From NCBI GenBank assembly GCA_029862285.1, contig JAOTXR010000003.1:1-19115 (forward strand): 19,115 nucleotides of DNA, given 5' to 3'. This document shows positions 13,377-19,115 of this stretch, in pieces; the first letter of the stretch is position 1; each line of letters opens with the position of its first letter. This DNA comes from Gammaproteobacteria bacterium (GTDB lineage Bacteria; Pseudomonadota; Gammaproteobacteria; Steroidobacterales; JABDKV01). The notes beneath the pieces were generated by a model that was not told where the DNA came from, did not search any database, and saw only the letters and a program-made list of their open reading frames with translations. A program made the translations under genes and the position numbers.

Positions 13377-15308
13377 TTTCTGCTGTGCCGCCTCGGTGGC
13401 CGGCTCTGTTTCGGGGTCGTCGAGCGACGGTGGTACCCAGCCGCGGTCGAGACGGCTGCCAAATGCCGCGCTGTTCCCTTGCATGGTTTGTTCATAACGT
13501 TCGAGGAACTTCTTCGTCTTCTCGACGTACTCGACATTTTCATGCGCCGGTATATCCGGGTCGTATACGGACGCAAGTTCAAGCATCTGCTCCCGGTCAT
13601 TCAGCACGAAACCCTTCACCTGGCGCTCGGCGTCGTAGGGGTGGACACCAAGCGCCTGCAGCGCCGAGCGCCCTGCGCGCAGCGAGCTGTCGAATGTTTC
13701 GCGGATGATGTCCCGCGCGCCAGCGTTCCAGAGTTCGTAGACATGATGACGATCCATGGCGCGTACGACGATGTAGACGTGCGGATGGTTCTCGGTCACA
13801 TATCGCACCAGCTCCGTTGCGCTTTCACGCTCGTCGATGGCGATAACCAGCATCTTTGCTTCTTCGATACCGGCCGCGTGCAACAGGTCTGGCCGCATCG
13901 CATCGCCGAAATAGACTCTGATACCGAACGCTCGCAGCCTTTCGAGATGTTCTGACTGGTAATCCAGCACTACAGTCTTGAACCCTGCGGACAACAATAT
14001 GCGATTGACGATGCCGCCGAAGCGTCCGTGACCGGCGACGATCACTCCGCCCTTTTCGTCTATTGCATCGGCTTCCCGGTTCTGGGTTGCGACAAAGCGC
14101 GGTGCGAACATCTTGTCGTACATGAGGAACAGGAGCGGCGTCAAAAGCATGGACAGTGTGACGACCAGCAACAACTGATCGGCAAGCGCTACCGGAATAA
14201 CAGTGTTCGCCACCGTAAACGAAAGCAGGACGAATCCGAATTCGCCAGCCTGGGCGAGCCCGAGCGTGAACAGCCAACGATGGGCGCCGCCGATACCGAA
14301 GGCCCTGCTCAACGCATAAAGGACAGCTGCTTTGAGGCCTATCAGGCCGAGAGTCATCGCGACGACACCGGCGAGATTTTCAACTAACAGGTCGAAGCGG
14401 ATCGCAGCACCAACGGTAATAAAGAACAGGCCGAGGAGCAGCCCCTTGAATGGGTCGATGTCACTCTCGAGTTCGTGGCGATACTCGCTGTTGGCGAGGA
14501 CGACGCCGGCAAGAAAGGTGCCCAGGGCCGGCGACAGGCCGACAACAATCATCAGCAGCGCGATGCCGATGATCAGCAGCAGCGCGAATGCCGTGAACAG
14601 CTCACGCAGGCGAGCCATTGCGATGAACCGAAAGACCGGTCGCGTCAGGTAGCTGCCGCCGACCACGACCAACCCGATCGCGCCGGCAGTTACCAGCGCC
14701 CTCTGCCACCCGTTGAGCCGATCCACCAGGCTGAGGCTGGCGTGATCCGACACACCGCCGTTATGCGCGGCCGTGGCAGCAACGTCGACAAGCTCTGGCA
14801 TCGCAAGCAGAGGAATGAACGCGAGCATCGGGATAACGGCGATATCCTGGAACAGCAATACCGAGAAGCTGGACTGGCCGCCGTCGCTCTTCATCAGGCC
14901 TTTTTCATTTAACGTCTGCAGAACAATCGCGGTCGAGGACAGCGACAGGACCAGCCCGACCGCAAGTGCAATCGACCACGGTTGTCCCAGCAGCATTGCT
15001 ATGCCCGTGATAGCTGCTGCGGTGACGGCGACCTGCAAGCCACCGAGCCCGAGCAGCCTGTCCCGCATGGACCAGAGCATGCGCGGCTCGAGTTCGAGAC
15101 CGACAAGGAACAGCATCATAACGACGCCAAACTCGGCGAAGTGCTGAACGCTGACCACGTCGACGTGGAGTTGCTGCAGGAGCGGACTGATTGCGATGCC
15201 GGCGATCAGGTATCCCAACACCGAGCCCAACCCGAGCTGCGATGCGATCGGCACTGCGATGACACCCGCAACGAGGAACAAGAAGGCCAGTAACAGGAAT
15301 TCGTCCAT
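13359..15308 (-). CDS. Glutathione-regulated K+/H+ antiporter of the KefB/KefC family
   Basis: A 649-residue inner-membrane cation:proton antiporter (CPA2) that exports K+ to acidify the cytoplasm under electrophile attack. The N-terminal ~385 residues carry the transport helices, with GLELEPRMLW, LSLSSTAIVLQTLNEKGLM and FQDIAVIPMLAFIPLLA as in KefC. A RCK/TrkA-N domain at ~415-540 begins GGVIVAGHGRFGGIVNR (nucleotide-binding glycine loop). The C-terminal tail (~570-649) is acidic and longer than in E. coli KefB/C (~600-620 residues). The last residues EHRGQ and the stop are encoded in repeat A4. The ATG lies 2 bases after the stop of the upstream oxidoreductase gene, whose GGGAGC end acts as ribosome-binding site, so the two are co-expressed. 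Whether it is KefB or KefC cannot be decided here. Confidence 0.95.
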   Translation of the reverse strand: MDEFLLLAFLFLVAGVIAVPIASQLGLGSVLGYLIAGIAISPLLQQLHVDVVSVQHFAEFGVVMMLFLVGLELEPRMLWSMRDRLLGLGGLQVAVTAAAITGIAMLLGQPWSIALAVGLVLSLSSTAIVLQTLNEKGLMKSDGGQSSFSVLLFQDIAVIPMLAFIPLLAMPELVDVAATAAHNGGVSDHASLSLVDRLNGWQRALVTAGAIGLVVVGGSYLTRPVFRFIAMARLRELFTAFALLLIIGIALLMIVVGLSPALGTFLAGVVLANSEYRHELESDIDPFKGLLLGLFFITVGAAIRFDLLVENLAGVVAMTLGLIGLKAAVLYALSRAFGIGGAHRWLFTLGLAQAGEFGFVLLSFTVANTVIPVALADQLLLVVTLSMLLTPLLFLMYDKMFAPRFVATQNREADAIDEKGGVIVAGHGRFGGIVNRILLSAGFKTVVLDYQSEHLERLRAFGIRVYFGDAMRPDLLHAAGIEEAKMLVIAIDERESATELVRYVTENHPHVYIVVRAMDRHHVYELWNAGARDIIRETFDSSLRAGRSALQALGVHPYDAERQVKGFVLNDREQMLELASVYDPDIPAHENVEYVEKTKKFLERYEQTMQGNSAAFGSRLDRGWVPPSLDDPETEPATEAAQQKEHRGQ

Positions 15309-15310
15309 GG

Positions 15311-15919
15311 TCAGCTCCCCGTCCCGATGGGCAATCCGTCGAAATGAACGACATCCATTCTGTTAGCCGCATCGAAGTCGTAACGATCGTCGCGGATGGC
15401 CTCCAGCAGCTGCCGATAACCGCCGACGTGCGGTTCGACCAGTCCAGCGGCGGGCGCCCGCAGCGACTCGTACAGCACATACGGTGCGGAAAAGTGCATC
15501 CCGCAAAGCCGTGCGGTCTGTTCGAGTGGCGTGAGAAACGTGCGTAGCGGGTATTGCTGGAAGCCGTCGTGAGTATAGGCCTCCGCGGGTCCGGCCCCCG
15601 TCACCGCCAGCATCATTTGTTTGCCTGCAAGCTTGTCTCCGCTCGAACCGTAAGCGAAGCCATGTTCGAGCACGAGGTCCTCCCACTCCTTAATGATCGA
15701 CGGCGTGGAATACCAGAACAACGGGAACTGGAACAATACGACATCGTGCTCCAGCAAGCGCTTCTGCTCCACGTTGACGTCGATGTCGAAGCGCGGATAG
15801 TCGCGATACAGATCGACGAAAGTGATGCCGTCTATCGCACCGGCAGCGCGCGCCATATGCTGGTTGACGTGTGAGAACTTATGCCCCGGGTGGGCGTAGT
15901 AGACGATCAGGCTGGCCAT
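15311..15919 (-). CDS. KefF/KefG-type NAD(P)H:quinone oxidoreductase, ancillary protein of the Kef antiporter
   Basis: A 202-residue cytoplasmic flavodoxin-fold protein that binds FMN, reduces quinones or electrophiles and is needed for full Kef activity. SLIVYYAHPGHKFSHVNQHM holds the AHPxxxxSxxN phosphate-binding loop; LFQFPLFWYSTPSIIKEWED and LEHGFAYG are the family's active-site segments; VTGAGPAEAYTHDGF completes the NAD(P)H-dehydrogenase pattern. The frame runs upstream through the tandem repeat at 16029-16128, but the ATG at 15919 starts the conserved domain directly. No strong ribosome-binding site is seen. The stop is 2 bases from the kef ATG, as expected for a coupled pair (kefF-kefC or kefG-kefB order). 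Confidence 0.93.
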   Translation of the reverse strand: MASLIVYYAHPGHKFSHVNQHMARAAGAIDGITFVDLYRDYPRFDIDVNVEQKRLLEHDVVLFQFPLFWYSTPSIIKEWEDLVLEHGFAYGSSGDKLAGKQMMLAVTGAGPAEAYTHDGFQQYPLRTFLTPLEQTARLCGMHFSAPYVLYESLRAPAAGLVEPHVGGYRQLLEAIRDDRYDFDAANRMDVVHFDGLPIGTGS

Positions 15920-15952
15920 GCCGCGGAGTCTAAACGAACCACGAAACTCGTT

Positions 15953-15970
15953 CCCGCCTGAATCGGCGGG
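15953..15970. other. Small hairpin upstream of the kef operon
   Basis: CCCGCC and GGCGGG, separated by TGAATC, form a perfect 6-bp stem about 35 bases before the oxidoreductase start on the minus strand. It could be an operator or a leader hairpin; there is no further evidence. The rest of 15920-16028 shows nothing recognisable. Confidence 0.3.
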
Positions 15971-16028
15971 GCCTATCCCGTGTTTTGGTCTCGGCATGGA
16001 CCGGGCTGAGATGGTGGCCAGGGGGCGC

Positions 16029-16128
16029 CTCTCGGCCATCCATGGCCTCCGCAGCATTCGCACATCCTGTACAGCAGCTGCTCTCGGCCATCCATGGCCT
16101 CCGCAGCATTCGCACATCCTGTACAGCA
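16029..16128. repeat. Two-copy tandem repeat, 52-bp period (family D)
   Basis: 48 bases beginning CTCTCGGCCATCCATGGCCT and ending CATCCTGTACAGCA occur identically at 16029-16076 and 16081-16128, separated by GCTG. Each contains the palindrome GGCCAT-CC-ATGGCC. The second copy directly abuts the tRNA-like fragment at 16129. The perfect identity implies recent duplication. Confidence 0.95.
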
Positions 16129-16162
16129 CGGAATCGAACCACCGACACGCGGGTTTTCAGTC
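16129..16162 (-). pseudogene. tRNA-Phe-like 3' fragment (anticodon loop to T arm)
   Basis: Read on the minus strand, the segment has CTGAAAA (a Phe-type GAA anticodon loop), CCCGC, GTGTC, GGTGG, TTCGATT and CCG, matching anticodon loop, 3' anticodon stem, 5-base variable loop and T arm with correct spacing. The 5' half does not pair (TGCGA against CCCGC), and the 3' side runs into repeat D instead of an acceptor stem. It is therefore a fragment and not a working tRNA, perhaps an attachment-site remnant. The following 16163-16295 holds a CACGGT/ACCGTG hairpin (~16230-16247) and nothing else recognisable. Confidence 0.6.
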
Positions 16163-16295
16163 GCACGGTTCGACGTTTCCGGCCTTGATTTTCAATGAGT
16201 CACCGGGGCGCCCGTTGCTGTTAGTGCCTCACGGTGCACAACCGTGCATCACTGATCCCCGCAAAATCCCCGCATTGGGCGTTTGCTTGAGTTAT

Positions 16296-16308
16296 GGTCA
16301 CTGTCCCC
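16296..16308 (+). repeat. Family A half copy, A5 (right arm only)
   Basis: GGTCACTGTCCCC, identical to the right arm of the family core, with no left arm in the preceding 100 bases. It lies 22 bases before the glutathione S-transferase start, within its leader or promoter region. Confidence 0.7.
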
Positions 16309-16330
16309 AACAGACTAAGGACAACCAACG

Positions 16331-17002
16331 ATGACCAAGCCGATTTTGTATGGCATTTTTCTCTCGCCTTATGTGCGCAAGACCTGCCTGGTACTGGCGC
16401 ACAAGGGGATTGACTATGAGCATTTACAACTGCCACCGCGGAATGACGATCCTGGTTTTCGCGAGGCCAGTCCGCTGGGCAAGATTCCGGCCTGGCGTGA
16501 TGAGCATGGCGCCTTCAGCGATTCCTCGGTGATAATTCAGTACCTTGAGCGCTTTTATCCGGGCCCTGCGCTGTTACCTGAATCACCGCACAGTTTTGCC
16601 CGCGCACTCTGGTTCGAAGAGTATGCCGACTCAAATCTGATACCGATCTTTGGCGGACATCTGTTCGCCGAAGAAGTGTTAGCGGAACGGGTATTCAAGC
16701 GCCCGGCATCGCAGTCCGACATCGACAAGGCGCTCAACGAGGAAATACCCGTCGTCTCGGCCTATCTGGAATCGCAGATCAAGGGCCAGCAGTTTCTGGT
16801 CGGCGACAGCCTGACCCTGGCTGATATCACCGTTGGTAGTGTATTGCTGTTGCTCTACCACACAGGCCGCGCGATCGATCAGGGCGTTGCTCCGGAACTG
16901 GCGGCTTACGTCGATCGTCTTTACCGGGTCGAACCGTTTGCCGGGGTGATTCGCAGCGATGTCGCCGGGCTTCACCAACTAGGCTGGGAATCGCCTATGT
17001 GA
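16331..17002 (+). CDS. Glutathione S-transferase family protein
   Basis: A 223-residue cytoplasmic protein. The N-terminal thioredoxin-like domain (residues ~1-80) starts PILYGIFLSPYVRKTCLVLA, with Ser/Tyr in the SPYVRK position where GSTs activate glutathione, then SPLGKIPAW with the cis-Pro and DSSVIIQYLE for gamma-glutamyl binding. The all-helical C-terminal domain (~90-215) includes LVGDSLTLADITVGSVLLLL, with the conserved capping Asp. It probably conjugates glutathione to electrophiles or acts as a peroxidase; the subclass is not resolved. AAGGAC lies 8-13 bases upstream of the ATG. It is next to, and divergent from, the glutathione-gated kef operon, which suggests a shared electrophile-stress role. 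Confidence 0.93.
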   Translation: MTKPILYGIFLSPYVRKTCLVLAHKGIDYEHLQLPPRNDDPGFREASPLGKIPAWRDEHGAFSDSSVIIQYLERFYPGPALLPESPHSFARALWFEEYADSNLIPIFGGHLFAEEVLAERVFKRPASQSDIDKALNEEIPVVSAYLESQIKGQQFLVGDSLTLADITVGSVLLLLYHTGRAIDQGVAPELAAYVDRLYRVEPFAGVIRSDVAGLHQLGWESPM

Positions 17003-17026
17003 GACCCGATGTAAAAGGTGTCATGC

Positions 17027-17072
17027 AAAAGGGGTCAGACGACTTTCTTCGGAAAAGTACTCTGGCGCCTTT
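17027..17072. repeat. Palindromic repeat family B, copy 2 (degenerate)
   Basis: AAAAGGGGTCAGACGACTTTC pairs imperfectly (about four mismatches) with GGAAAAGTACTCTGGCGCCTTT across a short TTC loop. It follows the glutathione S-transferase stop by 24 bases and could still act as a weak terminator. It is clearly related to the copy at 4048-4096. Confidence 0.65.
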
Positions 17073-17101
17073 GCCAGACGGTGCCCGGTACCTGATCTTG
17101 A

Positions 17102-17320
17102 GAATGGTCTCTTCGCAGGCCTCAGTCACGAGCCTACCCCCGGGGGATTAATGATCCAATCGGCTGCTGCGGTGGCGATGGCACGATCAATCTCTATCAG
17201 ACGGGCCCATTATTCGGTGACTATCAGGCCCTCACAGCAGTCCCCATTCCCGCTGCGGTATGGCTGTTCGGGTCGGGGCTGATCGGCCTGGCCGGCCTTC
17301 TGCGTCGCAAGACCGGCTGA
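17102..17320 (+). pseudogene. Headless C-terminal remnant of a PEP-CTERM (VPLPA-type) exported protein
   Basis: In the frame ending at the TGA at 17318-17320 the sequence reads GDGTINLYQTGPLFGDYQ, then VPIPAAVWLFGSGLIGLAGL and RRKTG at the end. This is the PEP-CTERM/VPLPA sorting signal: a VPxPA motif, one transmembrane helix and a short basic tail, processed by exosortase in the inner membrane. The frame is closed upstream by a TGA at 17099-17101 and holds no ATG, GTG or TTG between there and the motif, so the body of the gene is missing. Up to about residue 15 of this frame nothing looks coding; the real similarity starts near 17147. A strong terminator follows, evidently that of the lost gene. 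Confidence 0.75.
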
Positions 17321-17342
17321 TTTAGTCAGCGATTTGATCTGG

Positions 17343-17371
17343 AAAAACCCCGTCCCGTGGCGGGGTTTTTT
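17343..17371 (+). terminator. Rho-independent terminator
   Basis: AAAAACCCCG and CGGGGTTTTTT flank a loop of TCCCGTGG, giving a GC stem followed by a six-T run. It lies 22 bases after the PEP-CTERM remnant and also insulates the rhodanese gene from upstream reading. Confidence 0.9.
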
Positions 17372-17376
17372 CGTCA

Positions 17377-17420
17377 GGGGACAGTGACCCTAACCTCTCC
17401 AGGTTTGGGTCACTGCCCCC
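17377..17420. repeat. Palindromic repeat family A, copy A6 (divergent interior)
   Basis: 20-bp arms (17377-17396 and 17401-17420) with two mismatches around CTCC. The outer core GGGGACAGTGACC matches the family, but the inner part is CTAACCT instead of TTAATT and remains self-complementary. It lies between the terminator and the -10 box of the rhodanese gene. Confidence 0.9.
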
Positions 17421-17440
17421 TTTTACCGACGCGTGGCCGC

Positions 17441-17446
17441 TATAAT
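17441..17446 (+). promoter_or_regulatory. -10 box of the rhodanese gene promoter
   Basis: A consensus TATAAT 28 bases before the GTG start. No good -35 exists at the right distance; the end of palindrome A6 and the following TTTTACC occupy that position, so the repeat provides or replaces the upstream promoter part. Confidence 0.6.
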
Positions 17447-17474
17447 GTAATGAGTCATTCTGGAGAGTTGTCAC

Positions 17475-18437
17475 GTGAAATCGATCTCACGCACAAGAGC
17501 CCCACTGTTCATCGGATTGGTGGTCTCGCTTGCTTTAGCCGCATGTGACCGGCCGGTCCAGCAACCCGGCGCCGACATAACGGACACAATGGACACAATG
17601 GACACGCTGGTCAGCGCCGAGTGGCTGAGCCAGCATCTCGATGACTCGGACCTGGTCGTGATCGATTGCACGGTTATCGTGCAGCCGAACGAAGACGGTA
17701 CGGTGCAGACCATCAGCGGCCGTTCCGGTTACGAAAAAGGCCACATACCTGGCGCAGGATTTGCCGATCTAAAAGGTGCGCTGGCCGATGGCGACAGCCC
17801 GCTGGACTTTGCGATGCCGACACCGGCGCAGTTCGCCGCCGCGATGGGCGCGCTCGGGGTCGGCAACGATACCCGGGTCGTGCTTTACGACAACTACAAC
17901 GGTGTCTGGGCATCGCGGGTCTGGTGGATGCTGCGCTGGATCGGCTTCGACAATGCCGCTTTGCTCGATGGCGCGCTCACCGCCTGGACCGGTGCCGGTC
18001 ACCCGTTGTCGACCGAGCCGGCCAATCGGTCCGCAAAACAGCTCAGTATCAGGCTTCGGCCGGAATTGATTGCCGACCGCGGTGAGGTGCATGCCTCGCT
18101 CGGGGATGGCAGCGTCAAGCTGATCGACGCGATGAACGAGGCCCACTACCGCGGTGAGATGTCGATGTACGCCCGGCCCGGTCATATCCCGGGCGCGACG
18201 AACCTGCCAACCACGGAACTGTTCGATGAAACAGGCCGGTTCCGCTCCGATGACGAGCTGGCCATGATAATGGGCGGCGATCGCGATGCCCGTACGATCA
18301 CCTATTGCGGCGGCGGGATCGCGGCATCGGCCGACGCCTTCGCGCTGCACCGGCTTGGCTTCACCAACATCGCCGTGTACACCGCCTCCCTCCAGGAATG
18401 GGCCGCCGACCCCGCGCTGCCGCTGGAAACCGATTAG
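17475..18437 (+). CDS. Two-domain rhodanese (thiosulfate/3-mercaptopyruvate sulfurtransferase-type) lipoprotein
   Basis: A 320-residue periplasmic sulfurtransferase anchored by lipid. The start is GTG at 17475, seven bases after TGGAGAG. A signal peptide ends in the lipobox LAAC (Cys24), followed by a short Thr/Asp linker with the repeat DTMDTMDT. The N-terminal rhodanese domain (~45-175) has SGRSGYEKGHIPGA and VVLYDNYNGVWASRVWWML but no catalytic Cys, as in all two-domain family members. The C-terminal domain (~190-320) has RPGHIPGATNLP and the active loop TYCGGGIAAS with Cys278 (codon 18306-18308), the persulfide carrier. CGGGIAA is not the classic CGSGVTA loop of mercaptopyruvate sulfurtransferase or CRKGVT of thiosulfate sulfurtransferase, so the sulfur donor is uncertain. 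It is transcribed alone from its own promoter. Confidence 0.93.
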   Translation: MKSISRTRAPLFIGLVVSLALAACDRPVQQPGADITDTMDTMDTLVSAEWLSQHLDDSDLVVIDCTVIVQPNEDGTVQTISGRSGYEKGHIPGAGFADLKGALADGDSPLDFAMPTPAQFAAAMGALGVGNDTRVVLYDNYNGVWASRVWWMLRWIGFDNAALLDGALTAWTGAGHPLSTEPANRSAKQLSIRLRPELIADRGEVHASLGDGSVKLIDAMNEAHYRGEMSMYARPGHIPGATNLPTTELFDETGRFRSDDELAMIMGGDRDARTITYCGGGIAASADAFALHRLGFTNIAVYTASLQEWAADPALPLETD

Positions 18438-18446
18438 ACAGAGAAT

Positions 18447-18459
18447 AATTGGGGGACAG
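18447..18459 (+). repeat. Family A half copy, A7 (left end only)
   Basis: AATTGGGGGACAG matches the duplicated left end of copy A3, then diverges. It lies 10 bases after the rhodanese stop and no right arm follows. Confidence 0.55.
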
Positions 18460-18502
18460 TTATGTATTGCTCTCGACGTTGTCTTTGTTGTGGAGTGCAG
18501 TG

Positions 18503-18522
18503 AAAAAAAGGGGTCAGACTCC
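18503..18522 (+). repeat. Family B half copy
   Basis: AAAAAAAGGGGTCAGACTCC matches the left arm of family B; no right arm follows. It lies 30 bases before the last gene's start, and TATTAT at 18524-18529 just after it may be that gene's -10 box. Confidence 0.55.
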
Positions 18523-18551
18523 TTATTATACGTAACTGTGGAGCGCCGACG

Positions 18552-19115
18552 ATGAAGTGGAAAATCTGGCTGTGGCTGTTGCTTGCTGTCTGCGCCAATG
18601 GCTGCTCCGCCAACGCAAAGGATGTGGAAGCAGCCGATATCATGGCGGAAAAAATGCTCGCGGCCATCGGTGGCAGAGATGCCTGGGCGCAAGTGCGCAA
18701 TACCATCAATGGTTCGCAGCAGAATCGGGCAGGGCCGCCAACCGAAGTTTACGCGGTGATCACAATGGATTTCGAGCAGCCACGATTTCGCATCGAGACG
18801 ACAGCGCCGGGGTTGCATCTGGTTCGGGTGATCGATGGCGACAGGAGTTGGCGCCAACGGCGCAACGGCAATATCGAAAACGTACCTGAAGACTTATTTA
18901 AAGACGAATTACGCTGGTACGCCTCGCACCTGTATCGCACCATTCATCGCGTCGCCGCTCGCGACCCGCTGCTGTCACTGGCCGTCAATGATCAGGGCCG
19001 GCTGGAAGTGTACGCTGATGGTGAGCGCATCAAGTGGTTTCAGCTCGACGCCGCCAGCGTACCTTACCGGTTTGGCTCTTTCGGCGACGATGTTGGTACC
19101 TTATGTGGACCGTGG
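18552..19115 (+). CDS. Exported lipoprotein-like protein of unknown function (3' end outside window)
   Basis: The frame is open from ATG 18552 to the window edge (188 codons). The N-terminus MKWKIWLWLLLAVCANGCSAN is a signal peptide; ANGC (Cys18) may be a lipobox, though it is not ideal. The mature part starts DVEAADIMAEKMLAAIGGRD and continues AWAQVRNTINGSQQ. An AIGG-x-x-AW opening followed by beta strands (EVYAVITMDFEQPRFRIETT, LVRVIDGDRSWRQRR) is common in periplasmic LolA/LppX-like half-barrel proteins that bind lipids or quinones. That fold assignment is inference. The ribosome-binding site is weak. No partner gene is visible, because the window ends. Confidence 0.75.
   Translation, partial: MKWKIWLWLLLAVCANGCSANAKDVEAADIMAEKMLAAIGGRDAWAQVRNTINGSQQNRAGPPTEVYAVITMDFEQPRFRIETTAPGLHLVRVIDGDRSWRQRRNGNIENVPEDLFKDELRWYASHLYRTIHRVAARDPLLSLAVNDQGRLEVYADGERIKWFQLDAASVPYRFGSFGDDVGTLCGPW

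Noticed and set aside
15920..16129. N-terminal extension of the KefF/G-type protein through repeat D
   Set aside because: The extension is translated repeat DNA; the conserved flavodoxin domain begins directly at the ATG at 15919.
16129..16162. Functional tRNA-Phe gene
   Set aside because: There is no D arm, no acceptor stem and no pairing of the 5' anticodon stem, so only a fragment is present.

Overview
The window is a GC-rich, densely coded bacterial chromosome segment. Its gene content suggests a gammaproteobacterium, possibly an uncultured marine or sediment lineage: a KefB/C-type potassium efflux pair with its flavoprotein, pyruvate phosphate dikinase, a secreted penicillin-acylase-type hydrolase, a dCache-GGDEF diguanylate cyclase and a PEP-CTERM sorting tail. 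This placement is an inference from gene families; no rRNA or other marker gene is present.

Layout from left to right. (1) 1-2310: the C-terminal ~770 residues of pyruvate phosphate dikinase, open at the left edge. (2) 2491-5825: an uncharacterised conserved protein on the minus strand, a small secreted SnoaL/NTF2-like protein on the plus strand, then a convergent membrane diguanylate cyclase. (3) 5832-6248: a gene-free block of stacked palindromic repeats. (4) 6249-9746: a large exported N-terminal-nucleophile amidase convergent with a NYN-domain (LabA/DUF88) protein. (5) 9909-13337: a probable metal-uptake operon, with a small exported Cys/His protein, an outer-membrane porin-like barrel, a ZnuA-type binding protein and a ZnuB-type permease, but no ATPase in the window. 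(6) 13359-15919: convergent kef antiporter and its KefF/KefG-type oxidoreductase, translationally coupled. (7) 15920-16330: a 52-bp-period tandem repeat abutting a tRNA-Phe-like 3' fragment. (8) 16331-19115: a glutathione S-transferase, a headless PEP-CTERM tail with a strong terminator, a two-domain rhodanese lipoprotein, and a partial exported lipoprotein-like gene that runs off the right edge.

The most unusual content is not a gene. At least three families of small palindromic, REP/REPIN-like elements occupy most intergenic spaces. Family A (core GGGGACAGTGACC ... GGTCACTGTCCCC) occurs seven times as full or half copies, family B (AAAGGGGTCAGA...) three times, and family C (GGGGGTCAAGTCTGCCC...) as three direct copies plus one inverted copy. 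Family A copies enter coding sequence: three genes (the NYN gene, the metal permease and kef) take their last codons and TGA stop from the element, giving the same C-terminal Arg-Gly-Gln. In one case a single 43-bp palindrome supplies the stop codons of two convergent genes on opposite strands. No transposase that could move these elements is in the window.

Functionally, the kef pair, the glutathione S-transferase and the sulfurtransferase form a loose thiol/electrophile-stress neighbourhood. The 9.9-13.3 kb cassette reads as an envelope-spanning metal (probably zinc) import pathway that would need an ATPase encoded elsewhere.
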